Positions 1 through 8,208 of a stretch of 64,000 bases of DNA are shown here, piece after piece. The notes beneath the pieces are model-generated. The model did no database searches. It had not been told where the DNA came from and saw only the letters and a program-made list of their open reading frames with translations. How positions within the stretch are numbered: position 1 is the stretch's first letter; each line of letters opens with the position of its first letter. The DNA comes from Brevibacterium album DSM 18261 (GTDB taxonomy: Bacteria > Actinomycetota > Actinomycetes > Actinomycetales > Brevibacteriaceae): the NCBI RefSeq assembly GCF_000426445.1, contig NZ_AUFJ01000016.1, forward strand, positions 1-64,000. The letters are read 5' to 3'. Made by a program: the position numbers and the translations under genes.

Positions 1-76
1 TGGTTTCCTGCCACACGGTATGATCTTCTCCTTTCCTTTATGGTTGTGGGTGTGGGGATTGTGTGTGGTTGTGGTT
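1..76 (+). other. 23S-5S rRNA internal transcribed spacer (partial)
   Basis: This is the stretch immediately upstream of the 5S rRNA. It is T/G-rich and non-coding, with none of the GC-rich codon structure of the surrounding genes. By position it is the spacer between 23S and 5S rRNA of an rRNA operon whose larger genes lie left of the window. I do not recognise 23S sequence inside it with certainty, so the exact 23S end cannot be given. Confidence 0.6.
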
Positions 77-195
77 TTGCGGTGGTTATAGCGGTGGGGA
101 AACGCCCGGATCCTTTCCGAACCCGGTTAGCTAAGCCTGCCAGCGCTGATGGTACTGCACCCTAGGGGGTGTGGGAGAGTAAGTCACTGCCGCAA
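77..195 (+). rRNA. rrf: 5S ribosomal RNA
   Basis: The 119-nt segment carries the conserved bacterial 5S landmarks in order: a GGTGGTTATAGCGGTGGGGA block near the 5' end, CCGAACCCGG in the loop B/helix III region, AGCTAAGCC, GATGGTACTGC, and GGTGTGGGAGAGTA near the 3' end. The terminal helix closes between TTGCGG at 77-82 and CTGCCGCAA at 187-195, which sets the ends to within a few bases. It is the last gene of an rRNA operon and is followed by a stem-loop terminator. Confidence 0.95.
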
Positions 196-212
196 TGTTT
201 TGTATGGTTGAG

Positions 213-250
213 AGGCCCTGATCCCCTTGTGTGGGGGGTTGGGGCCTTTC
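213..250 (+). terminator. Stem-loop terminator of the rRNA operon
   Basis: AGGCCC at 213-218 can pair with GGGCCT at 242-247, and the stem continues as TCCCC against GGGG around a short loop. The hairpin sits 18 nt after the 5S end and is followed by TTTCCCTATT, a short T-rich stretch. A second stem-loop, CCCTGG-TGG-CCAGGG at 276-290, lies just behind it and may act as back-up. Confidence 0.7.
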
Positions 251-472
251 CCTATTCACCAGACGCAACCCCCTGCCCTGGTGGCCAGGGTGGTGGTCGT
301 GAGGACCTCAAACTGCTTCCAAGAGCAGCCCCGCCCGCGAGGACCCCACAGGACCGAGGGTATGGGGAGTGCCCGCCGTGTGGACTCGGCTCCGGCGAAC
401 GATCGGCCAGAGGTGTGCTCGGCTCCGCGTCCGGGCGAGTCCAGGCCGTCCCGGTCCGTTAGGGTCGGGGGC
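251..472. other. Intergenic region with sirtuin promoter
   Basis: About 220 nt separate the rRNA terminator from the sirtuin gene. Frames reading through here (for example in phase with the sirtuin back to 227) have no conserved content and would cross the terminator, so I read it as non-coding. The stretch holds the stem-loop at 276-290, a perfect 11-nt palindrome TGAGGACCTCA at 300-310, and at its end a -10-like TAGGGT at 460-465, 7 nt before the ATG at 473. Confidence 0.5.
460..465 (+). promoter_or_regulatory. -10 box of the sirtuin gene (leaderless layout)
   Basis: TAGGGT ends 7 nt before the ATG at 473, the normal distance from a -10 hexamer to the transcription start, so the mRNA probably begins at or next to the start codon. 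No ribosome-binding site precedes the ATG. The -35 is not recognisable, as is common in GC-rich actinobacteria. Confidence 0.45.
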
Positions 473-1180
473 ATGAAGCTCACCCTTCTCACCGGAGCAG
501 GCATCTCGACGGCTGCGGGGATCCCCGACTTCCGGGGTCCGCAGGGCGTGTGGACGAGGGACCCCGAGGCCGAGCGGACGTCGACGCTGTCCTGGTACCT
601 CGGCGACAGAGCGGTGCGGGAGCGCGCCTGGCGTCAGAGGGCCGAGGCCGCGGTCTGGGAGAAGGAGCCCACGGACGCGCACCGGGCGATCGCGGAGGCG
701 GCCCGCATCCATGAAACAGAGATCATCACGCAGAACGTGGACGGTCTGCATCAGGCCGCCGGTTCCGCCCCGAGCTCCGTGCACGAGGTCCACGGCAGTG
801 CACGGACATGGCGGTGTGAGGACTGCGGCGCCGCAGGCCCCATGGAGGAGGCCATGTGCCGCGTGGCGGCGGGAGAGACCGATCCTCCGTGCCCGCACTG
901 CGACGGCATCATTCGAGCCGCGACGATCCTCTTCGAGGAGGTGCTGGAACCGGCGGTCATCGACGCGGCGATCGCGGCGGCCGAGCGCTGCGATGTCATG
1001 ATCGCAGTCGGCACGGGACTGACGGTCCATCCCGTCGCGGGGCTGTTCCCTCTCGCGCGCGATCAGGGAGCCCGGGCATTCGTCGTCAACGCGGAACCCA
1101 CCCCGTACGACGACCTGGCAGAGGAGACGCTCCGCGGCGACCTGCAGGAGGAGCTGCCGGCGCTCCTCGCCCGGCTGTGA
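473..1180 (+). CDS. SIR2-family NAD-dependent protein deacylase (sirtuin)
   Basis: A 235-aa cytosolic sirtuin, expected to remove acetyl or acyl groups from lysines while consuming NAD. Visible motifs in order: the NAD-binding GAGISTAAGIPDFRG near residue 10, TQNVDGLH around residue 85, the catalytic His in VHGSA, two zinc-ligand pairs (CEDC and CPHC), then VGTGLTVHP and VVNAEPTPYD that contact NAD. Length is normal for bacterial members. The ATG at 473 is chosen because GAGIS must lie close to the N-terminus; the frame stays open upstream to 227 but that part has no conserved content. The gene stands alone and converges with the aldo/keto reductase. Whether it is a deacetylase or a desuccinylase cannot be told from what I see. 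Confidence 0.9.
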   Translation: MKLTLLTGAGISTAAGIPDFRGPQGVWTRDPEAERTSTLSWYLGDRAVRERAWRQRAEAAVWEKEPTDAHRAIAEAARIHETEIITQNVDGLHQAAGSAPSSVHEVHGSARTWRCEDCGAAGPMEEAMCRVAAGETDPPCPHCDGIIRAATILFEEVLEPAVIDAAIAAAERCDVMIAVGTGLTVHPVAGLFPLARDQGARAFVVNAEPTPYDDLAEETLRGDLQEELPALLARL

Positions 1181-1190
1181 GCCGGTGCGA

Positions 1191-1204
1191 GAGGCCTCAG
1201 CCTC
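1191..1204. terminator. Small stem-loop between convergent genes
   Basis: GAGGC-CTCA-GCCTC forms a 5-bp hairpin in the 31-nt gap between the sirtuin and aldo/keto reductase stop codons. It could act in both directions, but it is short and lacks a T-tract, so it is only a candidate. Confidence 0.3.
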
Positions 1205-1211
1205 CTGGTAG

Positions 1212-2051
1212 TCAGAACTCCTCGTAGACGGCGGGGTCCTGGTCCTTGAGGCGCCCGTCAGCACGGCCGAGACCGGTGATCGCCGCTGTCTCGTCCTCCC
1301 CGAGCGCGACGTCCAGCGCGGCAAGGTTCTCGCGCTGCCGCTGCGGATGTGCCGATTTGGGCAGGGGGAGGACGCCGCGGGCCGCATGCCAGGCGAGCAC
1401 AGCCTGGGTCGCAGTGATGTCGTGTGCCTCGGCGACCTCCCGCACCACGGGCTCGTCCAGGACCGAGCTGCCGTAGGCACCGGCGCGGCCGATAGGACTC
1501 CAGGCCTGCGTGATGATCCCCTTCTCCCTGTGGTGCGCGAGCTGCTCCGCCTGTGGAAAGCGCGGGTGGAGCTCGATCTGGTTGACCTCCGGCATGACGC
1601 CTGTCGCGGCCTCGATCCGCTCCAGATGCTCGGGCAGGAAGTTCGAGACGCCGATGTGGCGCACGAGGCCCGCCTCGCGTGCGTCGACGAGCGCCTCCCA
1701 GGCCTCGACGTAGAGGCCCTGCGAGGGGTTGGGCCAGTGGATGAGCATGAGGTCGATCCGGCCGAGGCCGGTGCGGAGGACGGACTCCTGGATCGCTTCG
1801 TCGGCCAGCGGCCGTGCGTGGTGCCGACCGGCGAGCTTGGAGGTGAAGAAGATCTCGTCGCGGTCGATCCCCGAAAGCCGGACGCCCTCGGCGACAGCGG
1901 CCTCGTTCTCGTAGTTGAACGCGGAGTCCAGGAGTCGGTAGCCGGATTCCACCGCCCGAGCGACTGCCCGCGCACCGTCGAGACCGCGCAGCCGGTAGGT
2001 GCCGAGGCCGATGGACGGGAGCGAGAGCGGGTGGGCTGCCGTCTGCGACAT
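1212..2051 (-). CDS. Aldo/keto reductase (2,5-diketo-D-gluconate reductase type)
   Basis: A 279-aa NADPH-dependent aldo/keto reductase with the AKR catalytic tetrad pattern: Asp and Tyr in the LLDSAFNYENE segment, Lys in FFTSKLAG, and His in LMLIHWPNP. It also has the family segment RHIGVSNFLPEHLERI and the cofactor-binding PLPKSAHPQRQREN near the C-terminus. It is cytosolic; the substrate is unknown and could be a small aldehyde, ketone or glyoxal. The start at 2051 (MSQTAAHPL) has a GAGGAG ribosome-binding site about 10 nt upstream; 20 further codons are open upstream but read poorly. It stands alone between the sirtuin and the choline cluster. Confidence 0.9.
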   Translation of the reverse strand: MSQTAAHPLSLPSIGLGTYRLRGLDGARAVARAVESGYRLLDSAFNYENEAAVAEGVRLSGIDRDEIFFTSKLAGRHHARPLADEAIQESVLRTGLGRIDLMLIHWPNPSQGLYVEAWEALVDAREAGLVRHIGVSNFLPEHLERIEAATGVMPEVNQIELHPRFPQAEQLAHHREKGIITQAWSPIGRAGAYGSSVLDEPVVREVAEAHDITATQAVLAWHAARGVLPLPKSAHPQRQRENLAALDVALGEDETAAITGLGRADGRLKDQDPAVYEEF

Positions 2052-2221
2052 GGGGTGGGGTCTCCTCACGGGTGTGCGACTGCTGACGTGTCCACGGTAC
2101 AAGCTCCGCACCGCCTCGGCACCCCGTCCCGGATCCGCGCCGGGGTGCGGACAGCACGATGCCCGCGCACGATGAGCCGTTGTGCGCGGGCATTGCGATC
2201 CGCGGGCGCGGGGCGCCGGTG

Positions 2222-3784
2222 TCAGGCCCCGCCGCGGATGAGGTCGGAGGCTTTCTCCCCGATCATCATCGTGGTGATGTTGGGATTGACGGTGACGATC
2301 TCGGGCATGACGGAGGCATCGGCGACGCGCAGGCCTGTCACCCCTTTCACGCGCAGCTGTGGGTCGAGCGGGGAGTCGGGGTCGTCGGGGGCGCCCATGC
2401 GCACGGTGCCGGCCGGGTGGTAGACGGTGTTATGGGTCTTGAGGACGTACTCGCCGATCTCCTCGTCCGTGACTGCCTGACTGCCGGGAGAGAGCTCACG
2501 GCCGGCCCATTCGGCCATCGCCGGCTGGGCGACGATCCGGCGGGCGAGCTTGATGCCCTCGACGGCCACACGCAGGTCATGCCCTTCCTCGTCGGTGAAG
2601 TAGCGGGGGTCGACCTTGGGTTTGTCCCGGTAGTCGCAGGAGCGCAGGCGGACGGTGCCGCGGGATTTCGCCCGGGTGACGTTGGGGGTGAGGCAGAACT
2701 CCTCGTCCGCGCTCGGGTAGTCGTGGCGGCGGGTGTGCATATCGAAGGGCACGGTCCCGTAGTGCATCATGAGGTCGGGCCGGTCGAGGCCCTCGACGGT
2801 GGGGTGGAAGATGCCGATCTCCCACCACTGGGTCGAGGTCCGCGGCATGGGCTTCTTCGATTCCCAGCGGATGACCGCCTCGGGGTGGTCCTGCAGGTGG
2901 GAGCCCACCCCGGGGGAATCCACGCGGACCTCCACCCCGACCTCGCGCAGGTGCTGTGCCGGGCCGATCCCGGAGAGCATGAGCAGCTTGGGGGAATCGA
3001 TCGCGCCGGCGGAGATGATGATCTCCCTGCTGGCTGCGATGCGGGCCTGCCGGCCGTGGGCATCGGCGACGATGTGGACGGCGGTGGCCCGGTTGTCCTC
3101 ATCGAGTTCGATCTTCGTCACGTGGGTGTCGGTGAGGACCTGGAGGTTCTCCCGGTCGAGGACGGGGTGGAGGTAGGACACGGAGGCTGAGGCGCGGGTC
3201 CCGTCCTGTTTCCGGTTGATCTGGAAGAAGCTCGCCCCGTTCACCACGGTCTTACCGGTGTTGAAGCGGGCGCGGGGGATGCCGGCCTGTTCGCAGGCAT
3301 CGAGGAGGTTGACTCCGGATTTGTCGTTGGGTGGGACGTTCATGAGCTCGACGGGGCCGTGCCTGCCATGAGAGCCGTCGGTGTCCTCGTTGTTCTCCAG
3401 GCGGGTGTAGAGGGGGAAGGTGTGCTCCGAGCCCCACCCGGTGCACCCGTATTCGTGTTCCCAGGCGTCGAGGTCTTCGGCCGGGGCCCAGAACGCGATG
3501 CAGGAGTTGTGGGAGGAGCAGCCGCCGAGGACCTTGGCCCTGGCGTGGCGCATGAAGGAGTTCCCCCGTTCTTGGTCCTCGATGGGGTAGTCCCAGTCGT
3601 ACCCGGATTCCAGGAGGGCTGGCCAGTCCTCGAGGGTGAGAACGGCCGGGTCATCGACATCGGTGGGCCCGGCCTCGAGGAGCCCGACCGTGACGTCTGG
3701 GTTCTCACTCAGGCGTGCGGCCAGGGGCGCGCCTGCGCTGCCGCCGCCGATGACGAGGTAGTCGAAGGTGTGGAGTGTCTCCAT
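2222..3784 (-). CDS. codA: Choline oxidase (GMC flavoprotein)
   Basis: A 520-aa FAD enzyme of the GMC family. It oxidises choline through betaine aldehyde to glycine betaine, an osmoprotectant, passing electrons to O2 and producing H2O2. The Rossmann motif VIGGGSAGAP is at the N-terminus. The segment GGCSSHNSCIAFWAP carries the His that binds FAD covalently and the active-site Ser of the Arthrobacter globiformis enzyme. YHPAGTVRMG and VNPNIT near the C-terminus supply the catalytic His and Asn. From memory these segments resemble choline oxidase more than membrane choline dehydrogenase BetA. The start at 3784 places the Rossmann motif within about 12 residues of the N-terminus. The betaine aldehyde dehydrogenase gene is directly upstream in the same direction (89 bp gap) with the BCCT transporter further upstream. 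Confidence 0.9.
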   Translation of the reverse strand: METLHTFDYLVIGGGSAGAPLAARLSENPDVTVGLLEAGPTDVDDPAVLTLEDWPALLESGYDWDYPIEDQERGNSFMRHARAKVLGGCSSHNSCIAFWAPAEDLDAWEHEYGCTGWGSEHTFPLYTRLENNEDTDGSHGRHGPVELMNVPPNDKSGVNLLDACEQAGIPRARFNTGKTVVNGASFFQINRKQDGTRASASVSYLHPVLDRENLQVLTDTHVTKIELDEDNRATAVHIVADAHGRQARIAASREIIISAGAIDSPKLLMLSGIGPAQHLREVGVEVRVDSPGVGSHLQDHPEAVIRWESKKPMPRTSTQWWEIGIFHPTVEGLDRPDLMMHYGTVPFDMHTRRHDYPSADEEFCLTPNVTRAKSRGTVRLRSCDYRDKPKVDPRYFTDEEGHDLRVAVEGIKLARRIVAQPAMAEWAGRELSPGSQAVTDEEIGEYVLKTHNTVYHPAGTVRMGAPDDPDSPLDPQLRVKGVTGLRVADASVMPEIVTVNPNITTMMIGEKASDLIRGGA

Positions 3785-3873
3785 GAGTGTGTGCTGCCTT
3801 CCGTGCGCTGGTGCGTGCTGCCGGCGCGGTCGTCTGCTGTCCCTGTTCTCGGCTGTCCCTGTGCTCTGCCGTT

Positions 3874-5346
3874 TCAGTCTTCGGCGAACCAGCCGGTGAC
3901 GGCCGGTTCGGTGTTCTGGTAGATGTGCTTGGCCTCGAGGTACTCGCCCAGACCGGTGGGACCGAGTTCCCGGCCGAACCCGGACTGCTTGAACCCGCCC
4001 CATTCGGCCTGGGGCAGATAGGGGTGGAAGTCATTGATCCAGATGGTGCCGTGCCGCAGCCGCTTGGCGATCCGCTGGCCCTTGCCCGCATCCTGCGTCC
4101 ACACCGCCCCTGCGAGCCCGTAGATCGTGTCATTGGCGATCGTGACGGCCTCGTCCTCGCTGGTGAAAGTCTCGACCGTGACGACCGGTCCGAAGGCCTC
4201 CTCGGTCACGACGGACATGCCTCGTTCCACCCGGTCGAGGACGGTGGGCATGTAGTAGAAGCCCTTCTCCAGGTCCCCGGTGCCCCAGGTCCCGCCGCAG
4301 CGCAGGCGCGCACCCTCGTCGATGCCTGCCTGTACGTAGGCGGTGACTTTGTCCCGGTGGGCGGCGGAGATGAGCGGGCCCGTCTGCGAGCGTTCGTCGT
4401 AGGGTCCGCCCACGCGGATCGCCTGCGCCCGGCGGACGAGTTCATCGGTGAATCGTTCGGCGAGGGATTCCTCGACGAGGAGGCGGGCGCCGGCGGAGCA
4501 GACCTGGCCGGAATGGACGAACGCGGCATTGAGGGCATTGTCCAGGGCCGCGTCGAAATCGGCATCGGCGAAGACGATATTGGGGTTCTTGCCCCCGAGT
4601 TCGAGCGCGACTTTCTTCACGGTGGCTGCGGCATTGGCCATGAGCAGCCGCCCGGTTTCCAGACCCCCGGTGAAAGACACGAGATCGACGTCGGGGTGGG
4701 TGGACAGGGGCCCGCCGGCGGTGGGGCCGGCGCCGAGGATGAGGTTGCCGACCCCGGCGGGCAGGCCGAGCTCGTCGAGGACGTCCATGATGAGGATCGC
4801 GGTGTGGGGTGTGAGTTCGGAGGGTTTGAGCACGAAGGAGTTGCCTGCGGCCAGGGCGGGGGCGATCTTCCATGCCGCCTGCAGGAGGGGGTAGTTCCAG
4901 GGGGCGATGAGTGCGCACACGCCGACGGGTTCGTAATCGATGCGGCTGCGCACGGCCGGGTCGCCGGGGTCGACGACCCGGCCGGCGTGGGAGTCCGCGA
5001 TCTTGCCGAAGTAGTCGAAGCAGTTCGCGATGTCGTCCATGTCCGTGCGGGACTCATCGATGCGTTTGCCGGTGTCGGCGGTCTCGGCTTTCGCGAACTC
5101 CTCCTTCCTCTCGCGCAGGCGGCCGGCGACGGCCAGCAGGAAGTCGCCGCGCCGGGCGGCGGGCACGGAGGACCATGTGTCTGCGTCGAAAGCGCGGCGG
5201 GCGGCCTGGATCGCGGTGAGGGTGTCGGTCTCGGTGGCTTCGTCGACGACGGCGACGAGTTCGCCATCGGCCGGGCACCGGATCTCGCGGGTGCCGCCTG
5301 CCTGCGCGGTGGTCCACTGACCGTCGATGTACAGGGTAGTGGGCAT
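3874..5346 (-). CDS. betB: Betaine aldehyde dehydrogenase
   Basis: A 490-aa NAD(P)-dependent aldehyde dehydrogenase expected to oxidise betaine aldehyde to glycine betaine. The ALDH signatures are present: APWNYPLLQAAWK, the general base Glu in LELGGKNPNIV, the nucleophile Cys in HSGQVCSAGARL, and EEAFGPVVTV. Length matches the family. The start at 5346 (MPTTLYIDGQW) has an AAGGAGAG ribosome-binding site at ideal spacing, so the eight open codons upstream are not needed. It sits between the BCCT transporter and choline oxidase genes, all on the minus strand, making a choline-uptake and betaine-synthesis module. Choline oxidase can itself carry out the second step, so this enzyme may mainly clear released aldehyde. 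Confidence 0.92.
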   Translation of the reverse strand: MPTTLYIDGQWTTAQAGGTREIRCPADGELVAVVDEATETDTLTAIQAARRAFDADTWSSVPAARRGDFLLAVAGRLRERKEEFAKAETADTGKRIDESRTDMDDIANCFDYFGKIADSHAGRVVDPGDPAVRSRIDYEPVGVCALIAPWNYPLLQAAWKIAPALAAGNSFVLKPSELTPHTAILIMDVLDELGLPAGVGNLILGAGPTAGGPLSTHPDVDLVSFTGGLETGRLLMANAAATVKKVALELGGKNPNIVFADADFDAALDNALNAAFVHSGQVCSAGARLLVEESLAERFTDELVRRAQAIRVGGPYDERSQTGPLISAAHRDKVTAYVQAGIDEGARLRCGGTWGTGDLEKGFYYMPTVLDRVERGMSVVTEEAFGPVVTVETFTSEDEAVTIANDTIYGLAGAVWTQDAGKGQRIAKRLRHGTIWINDFHPYLPQAEWGGFKQSGFGRELGPTGLGEYLEAKHIYQNTEPAVTGWFAED

Positions 5347-5465
5347 GGGTTCTCTCCTTAAGTGGGTCACGGGGGCTGTGCTCTCGTGAGCGTGGTGCGG
5401 ATCGTCGTGTGCGGCTGAGGCCGGGGGAGCGCGCAGCCGCGCTGTCAGGGTCCCCGACCATGCTG

Positions 5466-7562
5466 TCAGGTCTCCTGGGCGAAGTCGTCCTGCCAGTCGG
5501 GGTTCTCCGCGGGAGCGCCGTCGACGGCCAGCGTGCCGGAGTCCGAGGCAGCGATCCGCAGGAACTCGATGTGCGATTCGTACCGGGTGATGACATCGGT
5601 GATGATCTGGTCGCGCGAGTAGTCATAGACGTCGTAGCCGAGCGATCCGGACTCGGTGAAGACCTCGAGCCGGAAGGTCCTCTGCGTCGATGCGCCCGCA
5701 TAGCCTCCCACTCCGGGTGCATTGCGGGGGACCGGGTGCACCTGATAGGTGAATGGCCGCTCACCGTCGAACACGGCGCAGATCTCCACGTAGTCGACCG
5801 ACATGTCCGCGACCGGCTCTCGCCGCACGGTGGCCTCGAGGCCGTTGGCGCACAGCTCCTCGCAGACATCGCTGAGGGCCGGTTCGACGACGGCGGACTG
5901 GAAGCGCTGGGCCTGGGCCGCGGTGGGATGGGCCATGGTCCGCTTGAGCCGCTGCTTCCAGCTGAGGGTGCTGCCGCCGGCGGACAGGTTGGCGGGCAGG
6001 GCGGCATAGTAGCCCTGTATCTGATGCCGCTCGACTCGGAGGGCCTTGAACAGGGAGAACATCACGAGGTAGAGGACGATGCTGAAGGGCAGCCCGATGA
6101 TCACCGTCGCCCCCTGCAGAGTGGGCACGCCGCCCACGATCAGCATCGCCAGGGTGAGCAGGCCCGTGGTGACCGACCAGAAGACGCGCACGCCCTTGGC
6201 GCCGTCGAGCTTGGGGTCCCTGATCGTCGAGGTGAAGTTCGAGAGGACGAGGGCGCCGGAGTCCGCGCTCGTGACGTAGAACAGGAGTCCCACGACGGTG
6301 GCCAGCCCCACCAGGAACGGGGCACCGGGATAGAGCGCGAGGAGATCGTAGAAGCCCTGCTCTGGCAGCTCGATGGTCGAGGCCGCGAAGGCCTCTCCAC
6401 CGCTTCGCACGATGTCGAGGGCGCTGTTGCCGAACACGGAGATGAAGACCACGATGAAGAGCAGCGGGACGATGAGCACGCCGGTGACGAACTGGCGGAT
6501 CGAACGGCCGCGTGAGATGCGGGCGAGGAAGAGGCTGACGAAGGGCGCCCAGGCGATCCACCAGGCCCAGAAGAAGAGCGTCCAGGCACTCATCCATTCG
6601 TCCGGCTGCTCCCAGGCGAAGGTCTCGAGCGTCATGTCTGCGAACCGGGCGACGAGATCGCCCACGTTCATCACGAGCGCGTCGAGGAGGAACCGGGTCT
6701 TGCCCGCCAGCACGATCCAGACGAGCATGACGATCGCGAGGACGACGTTGAGCTCGGAGAGGCGCCGGATGCCCTTCTCGACGCCGGAGACGGTGGAGAC
6801 GGTGGCGAGCACGACGGCGAGGACGATGAGCCCGATCTGCGCACCTGTGCCGAGTGGCAGGCCGAACATCACATGGAGGCCGTAGTTGAGCTGGACGACG
6901 CCGATGCCCAGGCTGGTCGCGATGCCGAACACGGCGCCCAGCACCGCGGCCACGTCGACGGCGTCTCCGGCGACGCCGTTGATCCACCGGCCCAGGAGGG
7001 GCTGGAGCAGGCTGCGGATGGACAGGGGCATGTTGCGGCGGTAGGCGAAGTATGCGAAGGCCAGTCCCATGAGCGCGTACATCGCCCAGCCGGTGATCCC
7101 GTAGTGGAAGAGCGTCCAGACCACTGCCTGGCGGGCAGCTTCGACCGACTGGCCCTCGCCCGTGGGCGGCTGCATGTAGTGGGCGACGGGCTCGGAGACG
7201 GAGAAGAACATGAGGTCGATGCCGATGCCCGCGGCGAACAGCATGGACGTCCAGGTGAAGAGGTTGTAGGTCGGGCGGGAGTGGTCGGGGCCCAGCCGCA
7301 CCCGGCCCACCCGGGAGGCGGCGATGACGACGACGAACACGATCATGAGGGTGGCGGTGAGGATGTAGTACCACCCGAAATTGGCGGAGACCCAGGTCAC
7401 GGTGGAGGAGATGACCGTGTCCGCGTTCTCCGGGAAGAGGATCGCCCAGAGTGCGATCGCGAGGATGATCACGCCGGAGGCGATGAGCACCCGCCAGTTG
7501 ATTCTGACGTCCGGTTCGTCGTCCGTGCCGGCATGGTTTTCCTGAGCTGCAGCAGAGCTCAT
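5466..7562 (-). CDS. BCCT-family choline/betaine transporter
   Basis: A 698-aa membrane transporter of the betaine/carnitine/choline family. After a soluble 40-residue N-terminus come about 12 hydrophobic segments, ending near residue 520. The BCCT core signature is seen in the Trp-rich segment WTLFFWAWWIAWAPF followed by VSLFLARISRGR. A hydrophilic C-terminal domain of about 170 residues follows, as in the E. coli choline carrier BetT, where the tail senses osmolarity. Two genes of choline oxidation lie immediately downstream, so choline is the likely substrate. The start at 7562 (MSSAAAQ) has a GAAGGAC ribosome-binding site; the 70 open codons upstream do not look like transporter sequence. 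The last codons and stop have an imperfect copy at 5441-5455. Confidence 0.9.
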   Translation of the reverse strand: MSSAAAQENHAGTDDEPDVRINWRVLIASGVIILAIALWAILFPENADTVISSTVTWVSANFGWYYILTATLMIVFVVVIAASRVGRVRLGPDHSRPTYNLFTWTSMLFAAGIGIDLMFFSVSEPVAHYMQPPTGEGQSVEAARQAVVWTLFHYGITGWAMYALMGLAFAYFAYRRNMPLSIRSLLQPLLGRWINGVAGDAVDVAAVLGAVFGIATSLGIGVVQLNYGLHVMFGLPLGTGAQIGLIVLAVVLATVSTVSGVEKGIRRLSELNVVLAIVMLVWIVLAGKTRFLLDALVMNVGDLVARFADMTLETFAWEQPDEWMSAWTLFFWAWWIAWAPFVSLFLARISRGRSIRQFVTGVLIVPLLFIVVFISVFGNSALDIVRSGGEAFAASTIELPEQGFYDLLALYPGAPFLVGLATVVGLLFYVTSADSGALVLSNFTSTIRDPKLDGAKGVRVFWSVTTGLLTLAMLIVGGVPTLQGATVIIGLPFSIVLYLVMFSLFKALRVERHQIQGYYAALPANLSAGGSTLSWKQRLKRTMAHPTAAQAQRFQSAVVEPALSDVCEELCANGLEATVRREPVADMSVDYVEICAVFDGERPFTYQVHPVPRNAPGVGGYAGASTQRTFRLEVFTESGSLGYDVYDYSRDQIITDVITRYESHIEFLRIAASDSGTLAVDGAPAENPDWQDDFAQET

Positions 7563-8092
7563 CACAGCAGTCCTTCGCAGAAGATCGTTCGTTCGGCGTG
7601 CCCTCGGAGCATCCGCGAGGCACCCGCTTCGGCTTCGACAGTAACAAAAGACCTTGGTGAAGTGGAACTTCTGCGCCTGCGGGGCCTGCTGATATGAAAC
7701 GCTCCGTGCGGTGTGAGGGGCAACACTCCCTGAGTGATAGACCCCTGCGTATCTGCGGATCAAAGCCTTCATCCCTGCCGCCTCCTGCCTCGCCCTGGCT
7801 CATGCGTCACTGATGAAATTGATGCTTTCAAGCAGTCCTCACTAGTGAACTTTCGGAGAGTCCGATCCCGCTCGCAGGTATCGGCCGACTGTGATGCCAG
7901 GAACCGGAGGGGAAGGCGGGCGGGTCGGGAAAGATGCGAGTGGGCGGGGGTGGAAGGTGGTCCGGGTGAGGGGCACCTGCCGGCGACGATGCTCGGGCGC
8001 GACGGCTGAGCGCGGTGACGCGAGTGGGGAACGGCACGTCGTGGGGGTGCTTCGGCGGCGTGATACGAGCCCGGCGCGCCTATAGACTGGCT

Positions 8093-8098
8093 GATCGG
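8093..8098 (+). promoter_or_regulatory. -10 box upstream of the TPR gene
   Basis: TAGACT within CCTATAGACTGG is an actinobacterial -10 motif. Transcription would start near 8105, giving a leader of about 104 nt before the ATG at 8209. No -35 is recognisable. Confidence 0.45.
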
Positions 8099-8100
8099 AC

Positions 8101-8122
8101 CCCGGCGGCAGCCGGGCGCCGC
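8101..8122 (+). promoter_or_regulatory. Mutually exclusive hairpins at the start of the TPR-gene leader
   Basis: CCCGGC-GGCA-GCCGGG (8101-8116) forms a perfect 6-bp stem. The overlapping alternative GGCGGC (8104-8109) pairs with GCCGCC (8117-8122). Both cannot form together. They lie at the predicted transcription start, so they could affect leader stability or translation; this is only structural potential. Confidence 0.3.
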
Positions 8123-8208
8123 CCCTCTGCGCAGAACTGGATCGAAGGACAGATCTCGGACGCATGGCCGGTGAGAGAGAACTTCAATAGCGACGACCGA
8201 GGACGGCG

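Larger units (their letters stand above)
7563..8208. other. Long intergenic region between divergent BCCT and TPR genes
   Basis: About 645 nt with no gene I can support. The frames open here show no recognisable domain, no good ribosome-binding site and composition unlike the neighbouring genes. The stretch 7620-7870 is less GC-rich than the rest, with several TTTC, GATGAAATTGATG and CACTAGTGAAC runs, which fits a regulatory region for the osmoprotectant operon. The right end carries the promoter and structured leader of the TPR gene, listed separately. I saw no tRNA. Confidence 0.5.

Noticed and set aside
7563..8208. Short open frames (for example 7734-8009 and 7891-8085) as small genes
   Set aside because: No ribosome-binding site, no recognisable motifs, and composition does not follow the codon pattern of neighbouring genes.
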